Assembly (NCBI RefSeq): GCF_904848665.1
Contig: NZ_CAJHCQ010000033.1
Location: forward strand, 1-64,000
Length of the DNA stretch: 64,000 nt
From: Paraburkholderia hiiakae
GTDB lineage: Bacteria > Pseudomonadota > Gammaproteobacteria > Burkholderiales > Burkholderiaceae
Direction of reading: 5' to 3'
The first letter of the stretch is position 1. Each line of letters opens with the position of its first letter. A program made the position numbers and the translations under genes. This document shows, piece by piece, positions 24,960-33,754 of the stretch. The notes below the pieces were generated by a model. That model saw only the letters and a list, made by a program, of their open reading frames with translations, did not search any database and was not told where the DNA came from.

Positions 24960-25386
24960 ATGTTCGGTAGCAGCAGAGAGTATTCAGCGGGCACCGCTCC
25001 AGGCGGGCAGCGGCGACGGCATGAAAGGACATGTATAAGAGTTATGAGCGCAGTGTAATGTGTCTTGCTCGAACTGTACGGACAAGATTTGTCGAGAATC
25101 GGACACGAATCGAACACGGATGATGCGCGGTTGCCTGCGGCCCAATGCCGCAAGGGACTGGAGCCGATACTCGAAATTGATCCGGGATTTTTGGCGTTTC
25201 ATTTTGGCCATGTATAAACCGCCGATGTGCGCGCCCACGAGGTGCGCAATACGGGGCCGGAATACGAGCCGCAGCGCGCGCGACGGGGGTTAAAGATTGC
25301 GCGACGGCGTGCCGTAGACCGGAGTTGAGGCGTAACGCAAATCACGAACGATGGCGCCAAGCCGAACAACAATGCTGGGGACCAAA
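24960..25386. promoter_or_regulatory. divergent regulatory region, fsr/chemoreceptor
   Basis: This 427-base gap has no credible gene. For the plus-strand chemoreceptor I see a vegetative-type promoter TTGGCG (25191-25196), 16-base spacer, TATAAA (25213-25218). Further down is a sigma-28-like element, TAAAGATT (25291-25298), 12 bases, GCCGTAGA (25311-25318); the sigma-28 consensus spacer is 11. Minus-strand signals for fsr are weak. Confidence 0.45.
25291..25318 (+). promoter_or_regulatory. candidate sigma-28 (FliA) promoter of the chemoreceptor gene
   Basis: TAAAGATT, 12 bases, GCCGTAGA resembles the flagellar sigma factor consensus TAAAGTTT-N11-GCCGATAA with a spacer one base longer. It lies about 70 bases before the start codon. 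Chemoreceptor genes are frequent FliA targets. Confidence 0.35.
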
Positions 25387-27069
25387 ATGAAAGCAGTATC
25401 GCAAGGCGGCAGGCACGCGGGCTTCGTGCCGCAGGATCCGGCGGGCAGCGCGGCGAACGCGCAGTTGCACAACGGTGGACGCACTGGCGCTGCAACGCGC
25501 AGTTCGCGGCTTTCCGTGAAGGCCACGCTGCGCCTCGCCTTCGCACTCGTGCTGATCGGCACACTCGCCATCGGCGCCATTTCGCTCGCGCAAATCAGCC
25601 GCCTCAACGGCTCGACGCAATCGATCTACGAACAGGGCTACGTCGCGAGCCGCGCCGCCGAGGAAGCGCGCGGTCACGTGCTGCGCGCGAGCCGCGCCCA
25701 GAAGATGCTGCTCACGGCGACCACGGCGCGCGAGCGCGACGAACTGGGCCAGGATATCGACAAGGATCTCGGCGCGCTGGAGCAAGGCATGAGCCAGCTG
25801 CAGCAACACGCGCAGGAGCAGGGCGGCGACGCGCTCGCACTGCAAAAGAAGCTCGCGGACGCAACCACGACGTGGAGCGGTCATCTGCGCGACTTCGTGA
25901 CGCTCGTGAAGCAGCAGCCGCTCGATCTCTCGCAGATGAGCTGGCAGGTGGGCACACAGGACGTGTCGCTGCTCGTGGAGACCGGCAAGCTCGAAACGCT
26001 CGTCAACGACCTCGTCGCGCAGCGCGGCACGGCCGCGAAAGCCACCATCGGGCATGCCGAGTTCATCTTCAAGTCGTCGTTCGTGATGATGGCCGTGGCG
26101 ACCGTAGCCATGTTCGTGCTCGCATTCTTCGTGAGCGAATGGGTCGTGCGCCGCATCGCGCGGCAACTGGGTGGCGAGCCGGCGCACGCGAAGGCCATCG
26201 CGTCCCGAATCGCAGCCGGCGATCTCGCACAGCCCGTAACGGTTCACGCACGGGACGCGGCGAGCATGCTGGGCGCGTTGCGCGACATGCAGAACGGCCT
26301 CTCGACCACGGTGGCCGAGATCGCCGCAAGCGCCGAGGCGATCGCCTCCGCCTCGGGCGAAATCTCGACCGGCAACCTCGATCTGTCACGCCGCACCGAA
26401 GAGCAGGCCATGGCGCTCGAACGCACAGCGAGCAGCATGGAGCAGCTCACGTCCACGGTGCGCCTGAACGCCGAGAACGCGGAGCAGGCCAGCACGCTCG
26501 CGGGCAATGCCTCGGCAATCGCGGAGAAGGGCGGCTCGGTGGTGGGCCGCGTGGTCGCGACCATGCACGAGATCAACGACAGCGCGAAGAGCATCGCCGA
26601 CATCATCGGCGTGATCGAGGGCATTGCGTTCCAGACCAACATCCTCGCGCTCAACGCGGCTGTGGAAGCGGCGCGCGCGGGCGAGGACGGGCGCGGGTTC
26701 GCCGTGGTGGCGGGCGAAGTGCGCAGCCTCGCGCAGCGTAGCGCGGCGGCGGCCAAGGAGATCAAGACGCTGATCGACGCATCGGTTGAGCGCGTGTCCA
26801 ATGGCTCGACGCTGGCGCAGGACGCGGGCTCGACGATGGACGAGGTCGTGAAGGCCGTGAGGCGCGTGAACGACATCATCGGCGAAATTTCGGCGGCTTC
26901 GCGCGAGCAGCGCTCGGGCATCGAGGAAATCAGCCGCGCAGTCACGCAGATGGACGCCGGCACGCAGCAGAATGCGGCGCTCGTGGAAGAGGCGACCGCC
27001 GCCGCGCAATCGCTCGACGATCAGGCGAAGGTGCTCAAGCGTCTCGTGGGGAAATTCCGGCTGGCTTGA
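25387..27069 (+). CDS. methyl-accepting chemotaxis protein
   Basis: The transmembrane chemoreceptor has 560 residues: a polar cytoplasmic N-terminal tail (about 1-45), TM1 (about 48-68), a periplasmic four-helix-bundle sensor of about 160 residues, TM2 (about 227-250), a HAMP domain and a coiled-coil signalling domain. The conserved hairpin tip GIAFQTNILALNAAVEAA binds CheA/CheW. The sensor region lacks a named ligand-binding motif I can recognise. Three in-frame ATGs exist (25351, 25372, 25387); only the last has a GGGGA ribosome site. No che genes are adjacent, so it is an orphan receptor. Confidence 0.9.
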   Translation: MKAVSQGGRHAGFVPQDPAGSAANAQLHNGGRTGAATRSSRLSVKATLRLAFALVLIGTLAIGAISLAQISRLNGSTQSIYEQGYVASRAAEEARGHVLRASRAQKMLLTATTARERDELGQDIDKDLGALEQGMSQLQQHAQEQGGDALALQKKLADATTTWSGHLRDFVTLVKQQPLDLSQMSWQVGTQDVSLLVETGKLETLVNDLVAQRGTAAKATIGHAEFIFKSSFVMMAVATVAMFVLAFFVSEWVVRRIARQLGGEPAHAKAIASRIAAGDLAQPVTVHARDAASMLGALRDMQNGLSTTVAEIAASAEAIASASGEISTGNLDLSRRTEEQAMALERTASSMEQLTSTVRLNAENAEQASTLAGNASAIAEKGGSVVGRVVATMHEINDSAKSIADIIGVIEGIAFQTNILALNAAVEAARAGEDGRGFAVVAGEVRSLAQRSAAAAKEIKTLIDASVERVSNGSTLAQDAGSTMDEVVKAVRRVNDIIGEISAASREQRSGIEEISRAVTQMDAGTQQNAALVEEATAAAQSLDDQAKVLKRLVGKFRLA

Positions 27070-27094
27070 GTCTTTCTCGTTCGTTGCTGGCACA

Positions 27095-27134
27095 ACGAAA
27101 AACGCCGCGTGGTGCTACACGCGGCGTTTTTTTA
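27095..27134. terminator. bidirectional terminator between the chemoreceptor gene and iolB
   Basis: An 11-bp perfect stem (AACGCCGCGTG at 27101-27111 with 27118-27128), a six-base loop, a T run to the right and A residues to the left. It ends both convergent transcripts. Confidence 0.88.
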
Positions 27135-27142
27135 TTGGCGTA

Positions 27143-27946
27143 TTACTTCGCGTCGCGCTCGATGATCCACTCGTGCGCGGGGTCGTTATGGAAGTGCCAT
27201 TCGCGCGTCGGGCCCGCCATCACGTTCAGGTAGTACGAGTCGTAGCCATACGGGACGACTACCGGGTGATAGCCGCGTGGCACCATCACGACATCGTGGT
27301 TTTCCACTGCCATCGTTTCGTCCAGATCGCGCGCGTCGGTGTACACGCGCTGGAACGCGAAACCCTGCTGCGGATTGAGCCGGTGATAGTAGGTTTCCTC
27401 GAGCGCGCTTTCCTGCGGCAAACGGTCGGCATCGTGCTTGTGCGGCGGGTAGCTCGACGAGTGGCCCGAAGGCGTGCGCACCTCGACCACGAGCAGTGAC
27501 TCCGCGAGCGCATCTTGCGGCAGGATATCGCACACGTAGCGCGTATTCGCGCCCTTGCCGCGCGTGGAGCGCTTCATCTGCGCGGGCTCGATGAGGCGAA
27601 CGGGCAGCGTGCCTTTGGCGGGCGCACTCGCTACGCCCACTTCAGCGTTGCGTGTCGCGCGCACGGTCGCTTTTACGCCGGGCGGCACGTAGAGCGCATA
27701 CGGCGCGGCGTCTTCGAAGACGCTATCGCGCGAGCCGAGGCTCGACCAGCGCTCGCCGCCCGCTTCGATATCGACCGCACCCGCGAGCACGACAATACAG
27801 CTCTCGCGATCGGGTTCGGACACGTAGACGATTTCATCCGTCTCGAGCCGATACGCGGCGAAGCCGACATAGCGCCAGCCCGCAGTGTCGGGCGTGACGC
27901 GCGCGATCGACTGGCCTTCGCGCGCGGCCTTGACCAGCAGAGTCAT
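27143..27946 (-). CDS. iolB: 5-deoxy-glucuronate isomerase
   Basis: IolB converts 5-deoxy-D-glucuronate to 2-deoxy-5-keto-gluconate, the fourth enzymatic step of myo-inositol breakdown. The 267-residue bicupin protein shows metal-site histidines in SSYPPHKHD and the conserved LEETYYHRLNPQQGFAFQRV segment, then YGYDSYYLNVMAGP near the C terminus. Its ATGA start overlaps the iolE stop by four bases. It is the last gene of the leftward inositol operon, followed by a strong terminator. Confidence 0.95.
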   Translation of the reverse strand: MTLLVKAAREGQSIARVTPDTAGWRYVGFAAYRLETDEIVYVSEPDRESCIVVLAGAVDIEAGGERWSSLGSRDSVFEDAAPYALYVPPGVKATVRATRNAEVGVASAPAKGTLPVRLIEPAQMKRSTRGKGANTRYVCDILPQDALAESLLVVEVRTPSGHSSSYPPHKHDADRLPQESALEETYYHRLNPQQGFAFQRVYTDARDLDETMAVENHDVVMVPRGYHPVVVPYGYDSYYLNVMAGPTREWHFHNDPAHEWIIERDAK

Positions 27947-28857
27947 GCTGCCTCCTTCGATTGGGTGTCCGTAGCATCGACGAGCGTGCGCAACGTGCGG
28001 TAACCCTTTTGCGCATACTCATACGACGGTGCGATCACGGGGTCCTGCTCGGCTTCGACGACGAGCCAGCCGCGATAGCCGTGGCGCTTCAGGCGCGCGA
28101 TGATCGCAGGGAAATCGACGGCGCCGTCGCCCGGCACGGTGAACGCGCCTGCCAGCACGGCGTCGAGAAAACTCCAGTTGCGGTTGCGCGCAAGCTTCAT
28201 GACGGCAGGGCGCACGTCCTTGCAGTGCACATGGCACACGCGTGCAATGTGCTTGTCGAGTTCGGCAACCGGGTCGCCGCCCGCAAACGTCATATGGCCC
28301 GCGTCGAACAGCAGGCCCACGGCGTCGGTAGTGCGCGCCATGAGCTTGTCCACGTCGGCGGGCGTTTCGACATAGGCGCCCATGTGATGGTGGTAGGCAA
28401 GCCGCACGCCGCGCGAGAGCGTATGGCGCGCGAAGGCGTCCACGCGCGCGGCGTATTCGTCCCACTGCTTGTCACTGAAAAAGCGCGGTCGTTGATAGAG
28501 CGGGCGCGGCGCGCCCTGGATCGAATCGGCGACCTCGCCATAGACCATCGCCGTCGCGCCGTTCTGCGCGAGCAGGTCCAGATGCTTGTCGACCGCGGCG
28601 ATTTCTTCCTCGACGCTGCGCCGCGCGAGCATGCCCGAGTACCAGCCGGAGACGAGCGAAAGATCGTATTGCGCGAGGAGTGCCTTGAGCGCCTGCGGTT
28701 CGCGCGGGAACTTGTTGCCTAACTCGAAGCCTTCATAGCCGATCTCGCGGCCCTCGGTCAGCGCCTGGGATAGCGGCGTCTCGCCGCCGAGCGAGGGCAG
28801 GTCGTCGTTCATCCACGACAGCGGGTTGATACCGATGCGTACTTCAAATGCGCTCAT
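27943..28857 (-). CDS. iolE: myo-inosose-2 dehydratase
   Basis: IolE dehydrates 2-keto-myo-inositol to a trihydroxycyclohexanedione. The 304-residue TIM-barrel protein opens VRIGINPLSWMNDDLPSLGG, the family signature. Metal-ligand segments are visible in GYEGFELGNKFP, HHHMGAYVET, DAGHMTFAGGDP and HVHCKDVR. It lies between iolD (33-base gap) and iolB (four-base overlap) in the same operon. Confidence 0.95.
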   Translation of the reverse strand: MSAFEVRIGINPLSWMNDDLPSLGGETPLSQALTEGREIGYEGFELGNKFPREPQALKALLAQYDLSLVSGWYSGMLARRSVEEEIAAVDKHLDLLAQNGATAMVYGEVADSIQGAPRPLYQRPRFFSDKQWDEYAARVDAFARHTLSRGVRLAYHHHMGAYVETPADVDKLMARTTDAVGLLFDAGHMTFAGGDPVAELDKHIARVCHVHCKDVRPAVMKLARNRNWSFLDAVLAGAFTVPGDGAVDFPAIIARLKRHGYRGWLVVEAEQDPVIAPSYEYAQKGYRTLRTLVDATDTQSKEAA

Positions 28858-28890
28858 GTGCGCTCCTCGATGTCTGTGTCGTCAGACGCG

Positions 28891-30882
28891 TTATGCGTCG
28901 CCGGATTCGTCGTCGCCGGCGCTCGTGTCTTCAGCCGCTTGCGCGCGACCGCCGCGCTCGGCGACATGTTCTTCATAGCGCTCGCGCGCCTCGCGCACAG
29001 CAGCGCGCGTGGACACCTCGGGCACCGCGACTTCCCACCACCAGCCACCTTCCTCGGTCGTGCGCGTGGGGTCGGTGTCGATGCTGACCACGTAAGTGCG
29101 CGACGAAGCGCGCGCGCGTTGCAGCGCCGCTTCGAGTTCCGCGACGTTCGCCACATGTTCGGCCTGCGCACCGAGCGAGCGCGCATGCGAGGCAAAGTCG
29201 ATGCGCGGCGCGCCGAGCGGCCCTTGCGCGCAGTCGTCGAACAGGTTGTTGAACGGCGCGCCGCCGCAGGCCTGCTGCAACCGGTTGATACAGCCATAGC
29301 CGCGGTTGTCGAGCACGACGATGATGAGCTTCGCGCCTAGCATGACCGAGGTGGCGATTTCGCTGTTCATCATCAAATAACTGCCGTCGCCCACCATGAC
29401 GATGACCTCGCGATCGGGCCGCGCGAGCTTCGCACCGAGGCCGCCCGCGATCTCGTAGCCCATGCACGAGTAGCCGTATTCGACGTGATAGGCGCCAGGC
29501 TGGCCCGCGCGCCACAGTTTGTGCAACTCGGCGGGCAGCGTGCCGGCCGCGCAGACGACGATATCTTCGGTGTACGAACGGCTCGACGAGCGCTGCACGG
29601 CGCCGATGACATCGGCGTCGTAGGGCAGGCGGTTGCGTTCCTGTGGCGCATGCGTCAATTGCTCGACGCTCGCACGCCACTCGTTGGCAAGGCGCTGCGC
29701 GTGAGCGGTCCAGTTCGCGTCGGCGCGCCAGTTCAGCAACTCGTCGTTGAGCATGGCGAGCGCCTGGCGCGCGTCCGCCTGCACGGCGAGGCCGTCGTGC
29801 TTGAGCGCGTCGAAGGCATTGGCGTTCACGCCGATCACATGCGCATTGGCGAAGAGCGAGTTCGAGCCGGTCGTGAAGTCCTGCAAACGCGTGCCCACGG
29901 CGAGCACGCAGTCGGCGTCGCGCGCCAGTTCGTTGGCGGCGGGCGAGCCCGTCACGCCGAGCGCGCCGGCGTTGAGCGGTTCGTCCCACGCGAGCGAGCC
30001 TTTGCCCGCCTGCGTTTCCGCCACGGGAATGCCACGCGAGGCAGCGAGCGTCTGCAAGGCCTGCGAGGCGCGCGAATAGAGCACGCCGCCGCCCGCCACG
30101 ATCAGCGGGCGTTTCGCGCGATGCAGTTGCGTGAGCGCCGCGTCGATCTCGGTCTGAATGGGCGCGGGCGCGTGGAAGGTCACGAGGCGCGGCGTGAAGA
30201 AGCTCGCCGGATAGTCCCACGCCATGGCCTGCACGTCCTGCGGCAGTGCGAGCGTAACCGGGCCGCAGAGCGCGGCGTCGGTGAGCACGCGCAGCGCGCG
30301 CGGCAACGCCGTGAGCAACTGCGCGGGATGCACGATGCGGTCGAAGTAGCGCGATACCGGCTTGAGCGCGTCATTGGCGGAAATGCCGCCGTCGTGCAGG
30401 TCCTCGATTTGTTGCAGCACCGGATCGGGTTCGCGCGAAACGAATATGTCGCCGGGCAACAGCAACACTGGCAGGCGATTCACGTGCGCGAGCGCAGCCG
30501 CGGTGACGAGATTCGTCGCGCCCGGGCCGATCGAGGTCGTGACCGCCATCATGCGGCGCCGGAAGTGCGCTTTGGCATAAGCAATCGCACTGTGCGCCAT
30601 GGCCTGTTCGTTGTGCGCGCGCAGCGTAGGCAACTCGTGCCGATGCTGATAGAGCGCCTCGCCGATGCCTGCCACATTGCCGTGACCGAAGATCGCGAAC
30701 ACGCCACCGAACAGCGGCTCAGTGCGGCCCGAGCCGTCCTCGCTCGCCACGCGCTGGGCGGCGAGATAGCGCACGAGCGCCTGAGCGGCAGTGAGCCGTA
30801 CGGTGCTCGCGTGTGCGCCGGGCGATGCGTTCTGCGCGCTTTCCTGCGAGGCGTAATCGCCTGGAGCGATGCGTCGATTCAT
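28891..30882 (-). CDS. iolD: 3D-(3,5/4)-trihydroxycyclohexane-1,2-dione acylhydrolase
   Basis: IolD is a thiamine-diphosphate enzyme that opens the six-membered ring of the inositol intermediate to give 5-deoxy-glucuronate. The 663-residue protein has the acetolactate-synthase architecture: the N-terminal domain contains FAIFGHGNVAGIGEAL and HNEQAMAHSAIAYAKA (with the cofactor-activating Glu), and the C-terminal ThDP motif reads VGDGSYLMMNSEI. The start codon overlaps the stop of iolC-J (ATGA), so translation is coupled. The C-terminal tail after about residue 635 is Glu/Ala-rich and probably disordered. Confidence 0.95.
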   Translation of the reverse strand: MNRRIAPGDYASQESAQNASPGAHASTVRLTAAQALVRYLAAQRVASEDGSGRTEPLFGGVFAIFGHGNVAGIGEALYQHRHELPTLRAHNEQAMAHSAIAYAKAHFRRRMMAVTTSIGPGATNLVTAAALAHVNRLPVLLLPGDIFVSREPDPVLQQIEDLHDGGISANDALKPVSRYFDRIVHPAQLLTALPRALRVLTDAALCGPVTLALPQDVQAMAWDYPASFFTPRLVTFHAPAPIQTEIDAALTQLHRAKRPLIVAGGGVLYSRASQALQTLAASRGIPVAETQAGKGSLAWDEPLNAGALGVTGSPAANELARDADCVLAVGTRLQDFTTGSNSLFANAHVIGVNANAFDALKHDGLAVQADARQALAMLNDELLNWRADANWTAHAQRLANEWRASVEQLTHAPQERNRLPYDADVIGAVQRSSSRSYTEDIVVCAAGTLPAELHKLWRAGQPGAYHVEYGYSCMGYEIAGGLGAKLARPDREVIVMVGDGSYLMMNSEIATSVMLGAKLIIVVLDNRGYGCINRLQQACGGAPFNNLFDDCAQGPLGAPRIDFASHARSLGAQAEHVANVAELEAALQRARASSRTYVVSIDTDPTRTTEEGGWWWEVAVPEVSTRAAVREARERYEEHVAERGGRAQAAEDTSAGDDESGDA

Positions 30883-32894
30883 GCCGCCTTCTCCTCATGG
30901 TTGGCGTGCGTGCCGACCGCTTCGGCGCGCGCGGCGCGCCACGCGCCGATCAGCGTTTCGAAGGCGTGGCGTGCGCGGGCAATCACTTCGTCGTCGCCGA
31001 TCTCGCCGGCTAGCCAGGCGAGGCTCGGCTCGTAGAAGATCGAGCGGCCCACCGTGAAGCCCCGGCAGGTGTTCGAGGCGGCCGCCGCGCGGAAGCCTTC
31101 CACGAGCTGGTCGATCGGCGCGGAGAGCCCGAGCAGCACGACACCGCGGCAATACGGGTCGCGCTCGGCGATCAGCGCGTCGATATCGCGCCATTGCGCG
31201 GCACCCGTCGGCTCGAGCTTCCACCACTCCGGATAGAGGCCGATGTTGTAGAGACGCTTGAGCGCGCGATAGACCGTATCGGGCGCATTCGGTTTGCCGC
31301 CCAGCTTCGGCGGAATCACTTCGAGCAGCAGTTCGTGGCCGCTCGCCTGAGTGGCGTCGTAAAGCGCGCGCAACTGCGCTTCCTGTTCGAGACGTTGTTC
31401 GATCGGCTCGTCGGGATGGAACTGCACGAGGCACTTCACCGTGTGGTCGATGGGCCATGAAGCGAGCGTCGTGCCGATGGAGCGGCCGTGGTCGAACACG
31501 AGCGGAACGGACCCCGGCAGCTCGACCGGGCGGCCGATCCACCAGCCGCGGCCGGTCGCGGCGTTGAGCGCATCCTGACCGTAGCGATCATCGATCAGGA
31601 CACCGATGCGTCCCTGCAGGCCGAGCGTGCGTTCGGTCTGCGCCACAGCCTCGACGAAGAGATTCTTCAGATACGAAATGCGTGCTTCGCTTACGCCGGT
31701 CTGCTGCGCAAGATCGAAGAACTGGTTGCGATGATCGAATGCGAAGCCGAGCACTTCGTCGTGCCGCTTGCGCGCGGGGGTTACGCGATGCAGGCGCGCG
31801 AGTGTCGCGTCGCGGTCCGGGCGGCGCATGCGCACGGGGTCGACGGCGGCTTCACGCAGGAAGTAATCGAGTTCCACCGGTGTAGGCATCGCGGGTGCGC
31901 AACCGTGTCGCGAGACGACGAGGGCACCGCATGCATTGGCCGCGCGCGCGCAGTCTTCGAGCGATGCGTCGCGCAGCCAGCCCGAGAGGAAGCCGGAGGC
32001 GAACGCGTCGCCCGCGCCGAGCACGTTGAGCACTTCGACTTCCACGCCGCGCTGCATCGGCAAATCATCCATCGAGGCGGGCACGGCGCCTTCCACGATC
32101 TGGCAGCCAAGCGGTCCGCGCTTGACGAGCAGCGTCGCGCCCGTCACTTCGCGCACACGCTTGAGCGCATCGACGAGCGTCTCCTTGCCGCCCGCGATGC
32201 GAAACTCCTCTTCGGTGCCGATCACGAGATCGAAATGCGGCAAGATGCGCTGCAAATGCTCGCTCACGCCTTCGCTCGCGACGAAGCGCGTCTCGCCATC
32301 GGCCTTGCCCGTGAGGCCCCACAGCACAGGCCGGTAGTCGATGTCGAGCACGGTGCGCACGTTGTTGCGGCGCGCGTAGTCGAGTGCGGTAAGACTCGTG
32401 CGGTTCACCTGTTCGGTCGAGAAGTGAGTGCCGGTGATCAGCAGTGCTTTCGATGAAGCGATGAAAGCTTCGTCGAAGTCGCCCGAATCGACGGCCATGT
32501 CGGCGCAGTTCTCGCGATAGAAGATGAGCGGGAACGTGTCGCGGTCTTTCAGGCCCAACAGCACGAGCGCCGTGAGGCGTTCGTGGTCCACGCGCACGTG
32601 GCTCGTGTCGCAACCTTCCTTCGTGAGCGTTTCGACGAGAAAGCGCCCCATGTGGTCGTCGCCCACGCGCGAGAGCATGGCCGACTTCAGGCCAAGACGC
32701 GCGCAGCCGAAGGCGATGTTCGCGGAGGAGCCGCCCAGATACTTCGCGAACGTGGAGACGTCTTCGAGCCGCGCGCCCACCTGTTGCGCGTAGAGGTCGA
32801 CACCCAGGCGGCCAAGGCAGACGATGTCGCGGCTGCGCCCGGCGGCAAAGCGGCCTGGAGTTGAACGGGTCGAGGTTGAATGAGTCAGGGCCAT
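30879..32894 (-). CDS. iolC: fused 5-dehydro-2-deoxygluconokinase / DUF2090 aldolase
   Basis: The 671-residue two-domain protein has a PfkB sugar kinase in the N-terminal half (about 20-330; LGRLGVDLYAQQVGARLEDV and the anion-hole motif VLGAGDAFASGF). It phosphorylates 2-deoxy-5-keto-gluconate. The C-terminal half (about 345-655) is DUF2090, a TIM-barrel domain proposed to act as the next enzyme, splitting the product into dihydroxyacetone phosphate and malonate semialdehyde (IolJ role). Both domains are full length. Fusions of this kind are known in proteobacterial inositol operons. The gene overlaps iolD by four bases and is preceded by the ABC genes. Confidence 0.93.
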   Translation of the reverse strand: MALTHSTSTRSTPGRFAAGRSRDIVCLGRLGVDLYAQQVGARLEDVSTFAKYLGGSSANIAFGCARLGLKSAMLSRVGDDHMGRFLVETLTKEGCDTSHVRVDHERLTALVLLGLKDRDTFPLIFYRENCADMAVDSGDFDEAFIASSKALLITGTHFSTEQVNRTSLTALDYARRNNVRTVLDIDYRPVLWGLTGKADGETRFVASEGVSEHLQRILPHFDLVIGTEEEFRIAGGKETLVDALKRVREVTGATLLVKRGPLGCQIVEGAVPASMDDLPMQRGVEVEVLNVLGAGDAFASGFLSGWLRDASLEDCARAANACGALVVSRHGCAPAMPTPVELDYFLREAAVDPVRMRRPDRDATLARLHRVTPARKRHDEVLGFAFDHRNQFFDLAQQTGVSEARISYLKNLFVEAVAQTERTLGLQGRIGVLIDDRYGQDALNAATGRGWWIGRPVELPGSVPLVFDHGRSIGTTLASWPIDHTVKCLVQFHPDEPIEQRLEQEAQLRALYDATQASGHELLLEVIPPKLGGKPNAPDTVYRALKRLYNIGLYPEWWKLEPTGAAQWRDIDALIAERDPYCRGVVLLGLSAPIDQLVEGFRAAAASNTCRGFTVGRSIFYEPSLAWLAGEIGDDEVIARARHAFETLIGAWRAARAEAVGTHANHEEKAA

Positions 32895-32931
32895 GTGTAT
32901 TCCTGTTGAGGGCTGTGCCGTGCGGGCGCGA

Positions 32932-33741
32932 TCAGATGGTCGCGCCGTCGAGCTCGGCGATCATCGTCTGCATCTCCGCGCCGCCCGCCATCATGTCGAG
33001 CACTTCGTTCTTGCTGATCGTGTCCTTCGTGTAGGTGCCGAGCGAGCGGCCGCGATTGAGCAGCGTGAACGAGTCGCCGATAGGGTAGGCGTGGTGCACG
33101 TTGTGGGTGATGAAGATCACCGAAATACCCTTGGCGCGCGCCGCGTGAATCAACTTGAGCACGTTGAAGCTCTGCTTCACGCCGAGTGCGGCGGTCGGCT
33201 CGTCGAGAATCAGCACGCGCGCACCGAAGTGAATGGCACGCGCGATGGCGAGACACTGTTTCTCGCCGCCCGACATCGTGCCGATGGCCTGATGCGGGTC
33301 GCGCACGTTGATGCCCATGCCGGCGAGACGGTCCTTGGCGATCGTTGCGCTCGCATCGAGATCCATCACGTTGATGAAGCCGAACAGCTTCTTCTGCGGC
33401 TCGCGGCCCATGAAGAAGTTGCGTGCGACCGAGAGCAGCGGCACGAGCGCGAGATCCTGATAGACGGTCGCGATGCCGAGGTCGAGCGCGTCTTTTGGCG
33501 AATCGAAGTGCACGGGCTTGCCGTCCACGAAATACTGGCCGGAAGTGGGCTGGTGCACGCCGGCGAGCGTCTTGATGAGCGTGGACTTGCCGGCGCCGTT
33601 GTCGCCGAGCAGGCAGTGCACCTCGCCGCGCTTCAGGCGCAGCGTGACGCCGTTGAGCGCAATGACCTTGCCGAAGTACTTGCTGACGTCCTCGAGCGCG
33701 AGAATCGTGTCGTCGTTCGCGGTGTTGGTGGTATCGGACAT
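32932..33741 (-). CDS. sugar/inositol ABC transporter ATP-binding protein
   Basis: The 269-residue ATPase has one nucleotide-binding domain: Walker A GDNGAGKST, signature MSGGEKQCLAIARA, Walker B ILDEPTAALG and the switch His in ITHN. RbsA/MglA-type sugar ATPases usually carry two such domains in about 500 residues; this is the single-domain form and must work as a homodimer. The start is ATG at 33741 with GGAGG seven bases upstream. It is flanked by the permease (13-base gap) and iolC-J, so it almost certainly energises inositol uptake. Confidence 0.93.
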   Translation of the reverse strand: MSDTTNTANDDTILALEDVSKYFGKVIALNGVTLRLKRGEVHCLLGDNGAGKSTLIKTLAGVHQPTSGQYFVDGKPVHFDSPKDALDLGIATVYQDLALVPLLSVARNFFMGREPQKKLFGFINVMDLDASATIAKDRLAGMGINVRDPHQAIGTMSGGEKQCLAIARAIHFGARVLILDEPTAALGVKQSFNVLKLIHAARAKGISVIFITHNVHHAYPIGDSFTLLNRGRSLGTYTKDTISKNEVLDMMAGGAEMQTMIAELDGATI

Positions 33742-33754
33742 TTGAGCCTCCGGC

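Noticed and set aside
30485..31035. Plus-strand frames across the iolD/iolC junction
   Set aside because: They are antisense shadows of the coupled iol genes, which show clear catalytic motifs.
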